The position numbers and the translations under genes were made by a program. This document shows, piece after piece, positions 19,319 through 31,684 of a DNA stretch of 64,000 bases (the stretch's first letter is position 1; each line of letters begins with the position of its first letter). This DNA comes from Isoetes taiwanensis (taxonomy: Eukaryota; Streptophyta; Lycopodiopsida; Isoetales; Isoetaceae), in contig JAJEKV010000023.1 of assembly GCA_021234155.1 (NCBI GenBank), positions 10,737,141-10,801,140 on the forward strand, written 5' to 3'. Under the pieces are notes generated by a model, which was not told the DNA's origin, did not search any database, and was given only the letters and a program-made list of their open reading frames with translations.

Positions 19319-22300
19319 GTACCTAGCAAAGACATGTTTAAGGTAAGATATGACTTGTTTTTTCAATAGATAGACAAGAATCAGTTGTGCTAAGATTTCA
19401 TATGGCGTGATCTTTTCTGGCATTGTTCCTAAGAAACTGTCATTAATCATAACAGGGATGCTTTCTTTCACTCACCAATGGGAATCATATAAACGGGGCA
19501 TGAATTGTTGCAAGGATTCCCTCCAGGTTAATTCTCTCTTGCATAATTGTGGACCTGAGTATCTTAGCTGCACCATTTAAGGCAGTTCATAATACCAAAA
19601 ACTAGGATATGGTGGTCAAGATGGAAGGGGTCCAGATAAGGCGAGTAAAGGTGTTCTACTATCGAACATGCCACGTGTTCTTAGGTCCTCTAGTTTTTTG
19701 TGCACTTCAATCATATTCATGTCATCTACCTTTTTCTCTTGGAATACACATCTAAGATGGACTACTTTGCTTAGATTACGTGGTCTGTGATTTGAGTAAC
19801 ACATCTTTTCCCTCTTTCAATAAAGGACAGGTCCTTCATGCTATTACTAGTTTCAGGAAGCTCTGAAGTTTGTCCATTTTTGAGTACAGGTAAATCATTC
19901 TCTCAGAAATTATTGTCAATTTTGCTTTGTTCACTTCTTAAAAATATAGAGGATCTCACATAAATGTGGTATGCAAAATTTCTTAGCACTACTCAAGATG
20001 GCTTTAAGGACCAGGATGAGTCACATTGTGAGTGGAAGGCTCACTTGTATTGAAAGCACTTTCTAATGGTTGGGGCCGTTTTTGCTTCTAGAACATAATC
20101 ATTTCAGGTACGTCTTTCTTGAAGTATGTTACAACTTTCTAGGACAGGTTATGCACATTTGGACAACTGAGAGACAAAGTCAATTTGCTTAGGGCGGTAG
20201 AATTACTGATGACATCACACATTCAGAGACTTTATTACCAATATTATAACTGTTGGATATGGCAAATTTATTGATGACATCACAAATTCAGACTCTTTCT
20301 CACCATATTACAACTGTTAGATATAGTTAGGCAGAAATTGTCAAATGCTTAGGGGTTGGCGTTCATACACATCCAAATACAATGGCGCTCATTCATCTTA
20401 GTTTTTTGCTTGTTCCAAACATGGATGCATGGCGTGAAGAAAAATTAGTCAAACTATGAGTACAGACAGATTTCAGGTGCGAAGTTTCGAAGTCAAGAGG
20501 AAGTCCCCCCGATTGACAATATAGTGGACCTATAGTGTTGTAGTCAACTCCCCTGATTGACAGAAACGCTGACGACTGATAATAATCTTTGATAACGTAG
20601 GCATGATAAACAAGAAATAGAAATTATCCAGTTATCAGTTGTAATGTCTTCTGGGTTCGACCAAACATAAATATATTTTATGAGGAAGGATTAAATTGGA
20701 GTGATTGGCTCAGATTTTGGACTGAATAAGCCAGTAAAACTCTTATCCCTATTCATTCAGCACACTTGTTGCTTACTGGGGTTAATGTTCCATTCATTTC
20801 ATAACTTTACATTGAGCTTTTCGTTCTTGAGGATTCAAGCTTTAGTCCAATATGGTCATATGGAGAGGCATTGTCACGTGGTTGTTGGTTCAACCTAATT
20901 GTATAATTTATGAAAATCAACGTGTCTGTTTTCTGGTATTTGAAGATGAGCTTTGATCTAAGTTAGATGTAGCAGTGTTGCAAGAGTTTGTTATTTACTA
21001 GCAAAACGTCAACGAGAGCACACTATTTTTGTAAGATTTATTTTCAATAAGATTCGGTTTCGGGTTTAAAGTCCTTTCTTATCAAAGAAAATATTCTGTA
21101 GCGACTTTGTAGCGAAAATTGAAAGGTAATAGTAAGTAATTCATGCGTTGATTGATCGGGGTATGGAGTGGTTCAGCACTTTACTAGCTGTTTGTGGAAG
21201 TGGTTCGACACCTAGTCTCTTATGCCCCATAACGGATGTAGACATTTAAAAACAGATGTATATAATATTGAAGGAACATCCAACCACAGAATGACCAAGA
21301 GATGTATATGATATTGAAAGAACATCCAACGGCTACATTAGTAGGCTACAAACAAGGTGCTAGTTTTCTTACATATTCTCCATCCTGTTTTAGGGTGATA
21401 TATTTAGCCCATAGGGCATAGATACAATAAGATGGAGTGTAGTTGGAGATTTTGTAGGTTCCCTTCTGAGCAATTTGAAGGTAATCTCTCTTGTTAATTT
21501 TCTTGCTCTTCATTTGCTTGGATATCTCGTGAAGTACCCTAGTTCGTCTCAAATTTTAGGCATTTGTCTTCCATTGGTCCACTTTCATTATCATCGCACT
21601 ACTAAACATTGACGCATATGATAGAAAAAAGGCGTCAAGAACTGAAGTCAAATCTTAGTTCAATATAATGGCATTGGAAATATAGATTTGCAGTGACGGA
21701 GGCTTTAAGCTGTGGGTCGTATAGCCCATTAGCTCATTGATTGTAGCTTCAACAAGGCATTATCTTCTGCAACAAATTATATTAGAGCGTCCAACACTTA
21801 CGACCCTTGTGCATCCAACACTTAAGGCCCTTGTGCTAACAGTTGCTAAACACTGATGGGCATAGAATGCTATGCATGGGAAAGCATCGGCTGCAAGAAG
21901 TTAGGAAGGTTGATCTGAGCTTGAAAGAATTATGGTTGTACATTTGTTGTTGCTAATATAGTAGCAATGAATGTCAAGTTTTTGGCATCTAAGCAACAAA
22001 CTATGCTTTAATCGTTTATCACCAATGCCACTGATGGTGTAGAGCGGTGTAGAGCTAAGTAATGCAACAACATGTAGAAAATGTGGAATGTCGAGAAGAA
22101 TTCTATGAAATAAGTGCAACAATAGCAAGAATATTGTTTGCATTTGTATATTAGTAAAGAAGACATAAATGGCAATTTGAATCGATATAGGCTTATTTAT
22201 AATACAATAGCCTTGTACTAATAGTCTACAAGAAAAATTTCCAGCAAAGGACCTAGTAAGGCAAAATATTTTACAAGTGACGCTCCCTAAAAAATATATG
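19319..22300. other. AT-rich interval without recognisable genes
   Basis: No ORF has protein-like character. Two small tandem duplications are visible: about 54 bp beginning TGATGACATCACA at 20207 and 20271, and about 50 bp containing GAACATCCAAC at 21258 and 21308. The rest is unannotated. Confidence 0.4.
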
Positions 22301-23255
22301 ATGCCCCTTTGTATACCTCACGGGAAATCCCCCATTCGAAAAGGTCTGTCGCACGAGCCGTCTGTCTGTCCCGTCCCGGGATGGCCATGATACGAGGAGG
22401 AGGCACGAAGGTGTCTTTGCGCACCTGTCCCCTATGAGCTCCTATACATCAGAAATATAAACACAAACATCAACACTAGCGATACAATACAATCAGCACC
22501 TCGAAGGGTAGGACCATCCATCTATCATAGACATTAATACATCATCCATCCAGGCTCCTACCCAGGCTCAGACTCGTGGGGAGAGTAGACTGACAGATGG
22601 GGTCTTAAGATATAACAGACCGAGTTATGATAATGACTTGGGCTGGCAATAGATAATGGCTAGGGTTGACCACCCTATCTGCCCCTCCTGTGCATACTAT
22701 GCAGATAGGCTAAATCAGGCTCTATCGTGACTGTAACCTGTCGGAGACGTAACCCCTTGGTATCACCCAATACGGCTACTCTGGGTTGCATCTCCCTGGT
22801 CCGACGAGGTAGGAAGGGCTGCTTCTCCCCTTCTTAGGACCCAGTCGTTTGATAGGCGGCTAGAGGATCGTGATGAGACACGTCCTTACCTGGCTGAACT
22901 CCCAAAAACAAGAATCAGGCCAACACCTGCAACTCCTGAGGGTCAGAGTGACACCGTTGATCCAGAAAGTGTCGGACTCATACCCGGCCCTCTCGAAGTG
23001 ACCCGCTATAAGCCTAGCTCGCTCCAAGTCCCTCTCTTAGTGACCGGCTATAAGCATAGCTCGCTCCAAGTCCCTAGTAGCCCTGCTCAGCAGGGACTCC
23101 CTCTATGTTGCCACTGACTCTGTTGTGTGGCACTCAATCACTGCATAGCCTCCATAGCTTGGTGGGCTCTATGCACAGACCACATATAATAGGAACTGAA
23201 GGGTCTATACTAAAAGCATCATCTACATAAGGCTACTAGGTCTCTACCCCCTTCC
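22300..23255. other. GC-richer unidentified repeat-like interval
   Basis: Base composition rises sharply compared with the flanks. A partial tandem repeat containing TAGCTCGCTCCAAGTCCCT occurs near 23010 and 23060. It could be an LTR or untranslated part of an old element. No partner copy or coding motif was found in the window. Confidence 0.3.
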
Positions 23256-23302
23256 GAATAGAATAGAATAGAATAGAATAGAATAGAATAGAATAGAATA
23301 GA
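23256..23302 (-). repeat. pentanucleotide microsatellite (GAATA)n, LINE 3' tail
   Basis: About nine copies of GAATA on the (+) strand. On the (-) strand this is (TATTC)n, directly after the conserved LINE 3' terminal motif (GTCCCATAGGCC), so it reads as the simple-repeat tail of the LINE. Confidence 0.85.
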
Positions 23303-23468
23303 TTTTTTATCGTCCACGGAGACTAATTGGCCTATGGGACCCAAAGAAAAAGAGAGCAGCAAGCGTATTACTGTCAGGATTAAAAAACCCCCGCCCCGAA
23401 GGGTTTTCGAGGGAAAAACCTTAGCAGTAATAAGCATGATGGTACACTGTACAATTGTATAGGACAAT

Positions 23469-23980
23469 TCAATACTGTCCTGGAGGACACAACTGAGCCC
23501 GTGCATCCATAACCTCCTGGAGGTATGACCCCAACAAGCCCACGGATGCCGTATTCAATAACTTATGCAACGACTGACCAGGCACTAGTAACCGAACATA
23601 CCGCGCTCGGATATGGGCAAACGCTGGGCAGATCTGGAGGGCATGACTTTCATCTTCAATGGCACCCTGGTGGCAACCCGGATAAAGCCTCTCCTCCCAT
23701 GCTTCCCGAGTCCAACGCCCTGTCTCAATGCGGAGACGATGTGCACCCGTGCGAATGGAAGTTATAAGTCAGCGCTTCTTCATGGGCAAATGGGTGTACA
23801 AGTTACTGGTCTGGGTCTCTCGTGAGCTTAGGGTTGACTTGATGCTGATAGTGTACTAGCTTAACGTGCGTCAGAGCATCTACATCCCAGAGCTTGCGAA
23901 GGAAAGTAGCATCTAGGTACATCTTTAGTGCATTGTGATCCTTCTTTATCCGTACCTGTACGCATCTGTTTGCCTATACA
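23469..23980 (-). pseudogene. C-terminal end of LINE ORF2
   Basis: On the (-) strand the frame reads HNALKMYLDATFLRKLW, a stop, and a one-base shift near 23755, then RLRIETGRWTREAWEE, a C-x(n)-H cluster with EDESHALQICPAFAHIR, and a stop at 23469-23471. This matches the C-terminal zinc-binding region seen in the LINE at 63.4-63.8 kb (LGVEVGRW, VEDEAHVLLFC). It is the continuation of ORF2 from 28019, separated by the TIR element. Confidence 0.75.
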
Positions 23981-25049
23981 TAACCATCATCCAATTAAAT
24001 TGGGATTATGTCAATTCCAAAATCACGCCAACCTGCAGTTGTTTTCTAGGGGGTTTTTGTTTTTGTTTTTGTTTTTTTTATCTTTTTTATTACTTGATAA
24101 ATCATATAAATGTTGCAGTTCCCATGAGTCGTTTTAGATGCGACTTGAAATATGCAAAATAGAAGGGCAAGTTGTTTAAATTCGTGCCGTCAAAATCCAA
24201 GAACATTGGGACGAAAATAATATGTAATTTGATAACAAATGACATTATTTTCGGGGCAAGAGCAACCCCAAAATTATGGATACATGAAACAAATATCATT
24301 AAAAACAATCATATATTCAAATAAAACATTAAGGGAACAATCCATGTTTTTCCACATATTTAACAAGGTGTGTTTTTTTTCGGGTAAGAACAACCTTAAA
24401 ATTGTGGATATATCAAACAACTATCAATAAAAGCAATGATATTCCAATTAGGGAATCAATCCATGTTTTCCCACATAAGAAACAAGATCATCTTCCATGT
24501 TAGCTGCCCTGTCTAGTTCTGGATGCGATTCTAACACTCCACAAACTGTCATCCCCCTAGCCAAATTATTCACAATAGCTATAAATTGGACAATGAACTC
24601 ATCTGTTGCAAAGTTGTTTGGATCATAAGATGATGGATTCTGGGCTTGAGTTTGATGGTAGAAGCACACGAGGTATTATAAAAAGAGACAAACTTCTTAG
24701 CATAATAACATCATATCTTGTAATGGAAAAGTAAGAAAGATATAAGATAATAAGTATATAACAAGTATGTCACATTTTTCATGTGGACAAGGAAACTTAA
24801 TATTTTATCCAATAGAGAAATGAGATTCATACTAGAGATTCTCCAGCTAACAGCAAGATGAGGGAAAGATGACTATACCTCTTAGCCAAGTCCTTTATAA
24901 GTATTTTCTAGGCTACTCTTAGAGTTCCCTGCCCTTGTGCATTATTTGATTCGATGATTGTGTTGTGGTTGCTACCCCTTCAAGTTCAAACTCGTCATCA
25001 CATTCCTTCAATTATTTCAACAACTACCTAGTTATGGAATAAAACAAAT

Positions 25050-25391
25050 GACGCCAAGCGTGTATTGTAAAGGAAACCTAGTTATGAAACAAAATAAATC
25101 ACATCAAGCCTGTATTAGCAAGCATAATATTCTAGAGGAAATCTAATATGGAACAAAACAAATCACGCCTAGCGTGTATTAGCGAGCACAATAATATTGT
25201 GAAGGTGAAGTTGAGGATATACCTTGTACATCAACACCATTGTAAGTTCCAGGCAAGGAGTTTTAGCACTAGGGACTTGGTTTTTTATTGCTAAGGTGCT
25301 AATATGTGGTTTAGCATCCAGTTTGCTATAGACCAATGCACGCTTGGCGTGATTTAAGATATTCACTCTTCTGAAAATCACGCTTAGCGTG
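25050..25391. repeat. cluster of CACGC-N3-GCGTG palindromes in the TIR element
   Basis: Copies lie at 25164-25176, 25339-25351 and 25379-25391, a degenerate one at 25050-25063, and a distant one at 27076-27088. The middle is CTA, TTG, TTA or TAA. The same set occurs in the second copy (37.4-37.8 kb and 39.5 kb). They may be protein-binding sites of the transposition machinery. Confidence 0.65.
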
Positions 25392-27180
25392 TAATTCCCT
25401 CTTATGCTTGACGAGGTGGTCATGGAACACAAGAAATTGGAAGGCAAAAATAAGACATATGAGAAAAACTCATAAGAAAGCTCTAAAAAAAAAAACAGAG
25501 ACGAAAGCTTAAAAAAAAAAAAAAACTCAGGGTAAGGATATAGCCTGCCTCCATCTGCCGGGTCATACCACTGCATCAATCTTGCCATCGCCATCTTCTG
25601 CCATAAGCCGTTCGGAGCAGACGATTTATCCAGGTAGTACTAGGCCCCAGATTACTCCGGGGGCTCGCCCAACAAGGAAATTCGCCATCACTCTGCTCCT
25701 CGGCCCTTCATTGCCCAACTGCTGCCTTAATTCCGGTCGGTTCCTCGGTCGTCATCTGCAAGCAAGAAACAAAAGTGAACAGATGAGACAGAGAAGAAAA
25801 GAAAGAAGTATTAGAGCCGCACCGCCATCGCCAAATTCATTGGGGGCTGTGCTCGCTCCATCGCCAAATCAGGACCTGCTCGCCGCTCCATCGACCTTTT
25901 CATGCGCCATTTGTTCTATCCATATTGAGCCGCTTTCGTAGATCATCCATACCTTATAGCAGTCCGCCATAGCATTAACGTTCGAGAAAATTATTCCCCT
26001 TTTTTTCTTTACCTCCTTTATAAAAAAATCAGCTCACAAAAGATTTTTCTTCTCCATTTTCCCCGGCATCGACACAAGCATGCCAAACAAAATGGTAAGT
26101 TATGCTTCTTTCATTTTTTTTTTGTTGTATGTTTCTCAAGAAGAGCCCACGCCTATGGCGTCTACTCTTTTCGGGATTTTCAAAAAGTCCTTAGAATGTT
26201 ATTTCAGTAGGCAACTATGGTATGTCTACTCACGCAACCCATGAATACAATCGAAAAGAGCACATCAGTATCATGAATGGATGAAAGGGGAAGCCATGGA
26301 TCAAGCAAGAATTTGGAAGAAGAAGCACAAAAAGAAGCACAAAATGTGTTTTGTAAATTTGAATTTCACGACGTGTCTTGAAATTTGAATTCTCGCACTT
26401 TCTTTTAACTTTCTTGTTTTCGATGCGACCACCAATACTACTGGACCCAAAGCATTTTCCGAAAACAAAACACAGGCTGATCCGACAGAGAAATAGATCC
26501 GACAAAGAAGAATATAGCTTCGTGTCGATTTATTTTTATTTCTTACACATTTGCGCTTCCGGTTTTTGCAGCCATATTTTGATTCCGACTCTTGAACAAG
26601 AACAAATTTATCCGGCTATTCCGGCTTCCTATCTTTGGCCCTCCCCGCTAATCACTCCCAAATCACGGATTTATCAATCCTATACAATTATTCTTGCCAT
26701 TTTTTCTTTTTCTGCTCCATCATCTGATTGTTGCTTTCGGCATCACCCATCTGACACCTTCATCCGGCGCTTTGCTTTGGCAACTAGAATGAATATGCGA
26801 ACAAACAAACCTAGCTAATATGAAGAGGCGAAGTACAAGTTTGTGCTTTGACAACTAACTAGCTATGCCCTGAATTTTCCAAAGTCGCGACCGATTTTGT
26901 TGAAAGTCGCGACCGATTTTGTTGGCCGCCGACTTCCCAAAGCACACGCCGACTTCCCAAAGCTATACTGAGCTTTTTTGAGGTGTTAGCGGCTTATTTC
27001 TTTGCCACATTCAAAAACTCATTCTTTGTCGGCATTTCTTTCTAAAAAGCATTGTAAGATACTTTATCTCTTGGGCACGCTAAGCGTGCATTATTTTTGT
27101 CCCATTGCATTTTTGTTTAGAAATGCATTCTTTATGTTTTCCAGCTTTATTTCTAGAAATGAGCTATTTCTAATCTCGAG

Positions 27181-27735
27181 ATGTCGTGGTTTGATCCTAG
27201 CCATTGGAGATTCTATCTCAAATTCATCGGCAAATCTGGGCCATTGGGATTCCTTTTTACAAAATTATCTAAGGTAGATATAAACTATGTTTTCTATTTC
27301 CAAGATATATTGTATCTTAATTATTGGGTTTCTATGTTTTCTATAAACTATGTTTTCTATTTCCAAGACATTCTTGGGTTGGATTAGATTCTCATTTTTT
27401 TATACGCTTGCCTTTAGGCATTTTTCATTTGAATGCATGTGGAAAGCATGAATATTAAATCCTTTCTCATTTTTTTTAAGCATTTGCCCGTTAGACATTT
27501 TCATGTGGGTGCATTTGGAAAGCGTAAATATTCTTAATATGTAACTTCTTAGAGTCTCACTTTTCCTATCAACTTAGAATGACTAATATTCATTTCTATA
27601 TTGTAGCTTTGGAGTGATATGGTGCTATTATATGAGAGATGGAGAACCGAGAAATTGCCTATTGAGTGCATCAATCTAAATGGGAAGTGTGAAAGTTTTG
27701 GGGTAAAAGGTGGAGAAGAACAAGAAACTTCATAG
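27181..27735 (+). CDS. candidate two-exon small gene in the TIR element
   Basis: Exon a (27181-27273) starts with ATG, encodes 31 residues (MSWFDPSHWRFYLKFIGK and onward) and ends AAG|GTAGAT. Exon b (27607-27735) follows CATTTCTATATTGTAG, encodes 42 residues (starting LWSDMVLLYERWRTEKLP) and ends with TAG. Both exons are multiples of three with phase-0 junctions. The 73-residue product is unrecognised. In the second copy exon b has an extra T near 40100, which breaks the frame. Alternatively these may be two chance open stretches. Confidence 0.3.
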
Positions 27736-28018
27736 TTTTAATGTGATATCAAATTTTATGAAACACTTTTACATGTAGCTATTTCTACTAATGCCACAGA
27801 AGATGTGAATTTCAATTACTATGTAAAATTTCTCATATCACTTTATATAATACTATCATGCTATATTGTGAAATTTTGTCTATTCTTTAAGTAATATGAT
27901 ATTACATTTTTGTGTTTTGGACATAAGATGTGCGAATTTGAATATGCTATTTAAAACATGCAATATGATTTTTGTCCCAAAATTACGACATAATCCCAAT
28001 TTAATTGAATGATGGTTA

Positions 28019-30787
28019 CATCCCAACGTGAGAACCACTGAGCTTGCTTGTCCTTTCAGCAGGCTTTGAGGCATTGGGGACCCATTGTTACGGCCAAAGC
28101 AAGGTTGGGCAAATGTGTATCACCCATAGCGACCACCTTCTGGAAGTAAATAATATGGCATTCCAATGCAGCCCGTTGAAGGGGTAGAAAACCTGTCTCT
28201 GGAGTAGGATCTGGAATGGAACTGTGGACTTTACCCCAAGGGCTCATGCCAAGAAGGCTTTTTGCACCTGCTCGAGATCATTCCAGGTTGGGAGGGATAT
28301 CATCAGACCCCACACTTCTGCCCCATACAGGAGGACCGGCTTGACCAAGGCCCTAAATAAGTGTGCTGTGGCCCCAGGCATACAACTCTGCCTTGTGGCT
28401 GTTGTTCGCATATAGTGCTTTCCAACCCGCCGTGACCCGTAACTTGATGGCAGCATCCCAGTGGGTGGTAGTAGAGAACTCGATCCTCAAGTAATTGTAG
28501 GTCGGAGCCACCTCTACATCTTTGTCCCTAGTAAGTGAATGAGGGAAGCCTTGGCTGACGGGATGACGAAACTAGCAGCATCCTAGTTTTGGCCAAGTTA
28601 ACTCGCATGCCCGTGAATCGACAAAAAGTGTCAAGAGCATCAAGGTGACATTGCATGTCCTCTAGAGTATAGGCTAGGAGGTTGATGTCATCAGCATATA
28701 TGAGTTGTCGGATTGTGTGATGCATGAGATGGGCGCCCACACCTCCCTGCTCAGAAAGCCAATCTTCCAGCTGATCAATGTATAGGCCAAAGAGTGTGGG
28801 CAGTAGGGGGCAACCCTGACGTCCTCCAATACTACTGATTACCGGCTGTCCTGATGATGTGATACGACCTGAACATGCCTCGTATAGCCTGTATATTGTG
28901 TTCTGCAAGTCAAAGGGGTCCCCGGCTGCCGCAATCTGTCCCATAACTTGTCCCGGGGCACTGTGTCAAATGCTTTTGCAAAATCACGAAACAACAGTAC
29001 AGGTTTTGCCCGCGATTCCTGCTATCCTCAATCAGTGTGCACAGAGTGAAAATATGATCAATGTTGGAATGCCTGGGCCGAAAGCCTGCTTGTGTAAGAG
29101 CTCGTACATATGCCTCTGCCCATATTGTCAGCCGCTGCTCAAGGATGCTAGCGAACAGTTTTGCAAAGAGAGAGCTAACCATAATAGTGCGATAGTTGGC
29201 TGGATATTGAGGGTCCCCTCTTGTATATAGGCACAACTCTACTAGTGGTCCACTGCGGAGGGAAGCCTTCCTGCAATGCTTTATTGAATAGTGCCATGAG
29301 GACATGCACCAATGGAGGCCCAGCCCATTTCAGAAGTTCCGCCTGCATGCCATCTAAATCTGCTGCCTTCCCATTAGCTAGGCGTTGCAAGTCCATGATG
29401 ACATCCCCCTCTATGATGACCAGAGCCAGGCCCATCTGTGGAGGTATTGGTGACCGGCCCCGAGCATATCGTAAAGCTGTTGCAAGTATTGTACCCATTG
29501 CCCCGATGTGATGTTGCCTGTGGGTTGTACATCTTTGCTCAATACCTTTCTCCAGAATGTCTTGGGATACCGATCCAGGAGACCGAACATTTGTTGCTGG
29601 TGCTCTGCGAGGTATCTGGCTTTCTTGTTCTTGAGGAAGGAGCGGCATTGACTAATGGCCTGTGGGCGGGAGGTGGGATCAGTGACTTGCCAAAGTTCGC
29701 GTTTGATCTCTCGACACTCATCATCGAACCATCTGTTGCGGGGGAAGGTGATAGCGCCCAAGGTTCTCCGTGAGTGGCCTCTCCCAAAGCATCTTTCAAA
29801 GAAATTGCCGAGGCGGTGAATCAATGAAACAGATTGTTGTTGAAGTGTGGGGAGTTGCGTAGTCCCCGCCGGATCATACTCAAGCATCCGGGTATAGGTC
29901 CCCGCGATTAAGTAGTCCGCGCTAAACCGAGGCACAGGATGTTGAGGCAATAGATGCGGGGGGAGCACGCCAATGTATATGCACGAGCGGGGCTGATGGT
30001 GCGAGTCCACTTCCTCGCCCCGAAAGTGTCTTTCCAATGGAAAAATGGGTAACTAGGTGCAGATCCCGCTCCTCGACCAAGACGTAATCCATCCACCTTT
30101 GGAGCCGCCCCCTTGGTTCTCATGTCTACAAGTGTAGTGGCTGGAAGACGACCATTGTGCCAACCCATTACAAATAACCAGGTCAAAGATACTACCCAGC
30201 AACAACAACTGCCTGCCATAGCGTGAAATATGGTTGTCATCTGATATCCTTGACCAAGCCACCCCTACGAGGTTCAACTGCAAGATGTCCTCTGCAAGGA
30301 CTCAAATTTCAGAACTCCTTTCGGCTCATGTGCGGCAAGATTAAAGTCTCCAAGCAGCATGACCTTACCCAACTGTTTGTGCTGCTGTATATCATCATAT
30401 ACATGGACATAGGGCTCCAATCTATCCACACCCGAATGAGTGTTATAAAAGTTGCTCTCGGCATGTGGAAAGTAGCATGCTGCTACGAAGAGGATGCTGC
30501 CACTGTGATGCTGCAGGTGCACCCACAAGTAGCGATTGTACCTGTCTATTTTGTGCAGCGAGACGGACTGTCCTAAGGTTGCACGATAGTAGCAGAAACC
30601 CCCCATGCCCTCGCTTGCCTGTGCACTTATTGAACACCGAAAAATGCAGATAGCCTCGGAGGTTTGGCAGTCTGTGCCCTGCATGTTCCCATGTTTCCAT
30701 GAGGAAAATGAGATCCATATTTGGTGCAATAGAGTTGAGACTCTCCCCTTTCTGCCAAGGAAAGCCCCGACAGTTCCAAGATACCAT
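28019..30787 (-). pseudogene. LINE ORF2, first copy: endonuclease and reverse transcriptase
   Basis: ORF2 starts at the ATG at 30787 with MVSWNCRGF, the first motif of APE-type endonuclease, followed by LMETWEH (30.7 kb), LLGDFN near 30.33 kb and a DxDHQP-like block near 30.0 kb. The reverse transcriptase includes NGKAADLDGMQAELLKWAG, NYRTIMVSSLFAKLFASIL, GRQGCPLLPTLFGLY and the catalytic IYADD at 28688-28702. Several frameshifts and stops break it, so it is inactive. The (-) strand frame continues to 28019, where the TIR element interrupts it. Confidence 0.85.
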
Positions 30788-30802
30788 CCGGAGGCACAGT
30801 TC

Positions 30803-31142
30803 CTATTTGTTGGCATTTGATGTAGACGCACGATGATCTGTTCCGGCTGCAGGGGGAGCAGTGTGCGGTGCCTGAGCAGCAGTTGCAGGAGCAGTTGGAG
30901 CCGCGGGAGCAGGAGGTGCAGTAAGGGTACTGGTGGCAGTAGTAGGAGTGGCAGCTGGAGGGGCAGCTCCTGTAGCGGTAGCAATGGGGCCTCTGGATGC
31001 TGTAGCAGCTTGACGCATTGCATCGGTGACCTCAGCAGGCGCCGGCCAAAAAATACGAAGCTTGCCTCAGACCAATCCTGCATCGCCCCCTCGACGGCGG
31101 ATGTCCCTACTTGAGCCAGCTGTTGCCGGCAGGACTCCTGTT
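30803..31142 (-). pseudogene. LINE ORF1 C-terminal part, first copy
   Basis: The text runs from LMQQESCRQQLAQVG, with a one-base loss near 31075, into FWPAPAEVTDAMRQAATA. An Ala/Pro/Thr-rich tail then reaches the stop at 30803-30805. The ORF2 ATG follows after only 15 nt. The upstream half of this domain lies beyond the copia insertion at 36491-36783. Confidence 0.7.
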
Positions 31143-31147
31143 GCATC
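31143..31147. repeat. target-site duplication GCATC of the copia element (left)
   Basis: GCATC is repeated at 36486-36490. The uninterrupted site with one GCATC is preserved at 43544-43548 in the second copy of the tandem duplication. Confidence 0.95.
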
Positions 31148-31648
31148 TGTTGAATATATGTCATGTTGTAATTGCACTTAGGTAGTGCTTAAAGCACTTG
31201 AAGCACTTGAAGCACTTGAAGCACGATTGGGATTTGCAAATACGGCAATGGTTAATAAACCATTGAATATACATAGCAGGTCGTTATAAGAACGACACCT
31301 TGCATATCCTAAAGGGGGAAATATGATTCAAAGTTCCGAATTAAGAAATGTGATAGCAAGCTGCTCGTTCGGTCCGGCATAGCGGCCGGACTGAAGGTTA
31401 TAAACAGAAAAAGAAGAATTGCATTTGATTATCATTGTGAAGGGGGAATACAGCAGCAGCCGGAGGACATGATATGATCCGGGCTTGGGCTGTCGAAGTG
31501 TTACAAATCAATTTCATATCTTATTTGTATGATGAGGATGCAAATGCAATAGTTCGAAGATAACTTGTGATTTATCTTATCTATTGCTTGCTTGAATATA
31601 CTAACAAGTTTATTAATTTAACTTGTTGAGTGTTGTTTGAATTCTTCA
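31148..31648 (+). repeat. 5' LTR of copia element
   Basis: 501 bp, starting TGTTGAATATATG and ending GAATTCTTCA. It contains four 9-bp GCACTTGAA-type repeats near 31187-31222. By eye it differs from the 3' LTR at two positions (G/A near 31275 and A/G near 31577). Confidence 0.95.
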
Positions 31649-31649
31649 T

Positions 31650-31661
31650 TGGTATCAGAGC
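31650..31661 (+). other. primer-binding site for initiator tRNA-Met
   Basis: TGGTATCAGAGC follows the LTR end after one T, as is standard for plant copia elements. Confidence 0.95.
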
Positions 31662-31684
31662 TACAGATCCTATAAAAATTCATC

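Larger units (their letters stand above)
23981..28018. mobile_element. 4.0-kb terminal-inverted-repeat element inside the LINE
   Basis: The left end begins TAACCATCATCCAATTAAAT, and the right end is its reverse complement with one mismatch over 32 bp. The interior is AT-rich. Flanking LINE codons resume on each side. The target duplication is unclear; TA shared at both ends is possible if the TIR begins ACCATCAT. Several CACGC-N3-GCGTG palindromes lie inside. No transposase was recognised, so it is probably non-autonomous. Confidence 0.75.

Noticed and set aside
30803-31018. Ala/Pro/Thr-rich secreted or wall protein
   Set aside because: It is the C-terminal tail of LINE ORF1, directly upstream of the endonuclease start.
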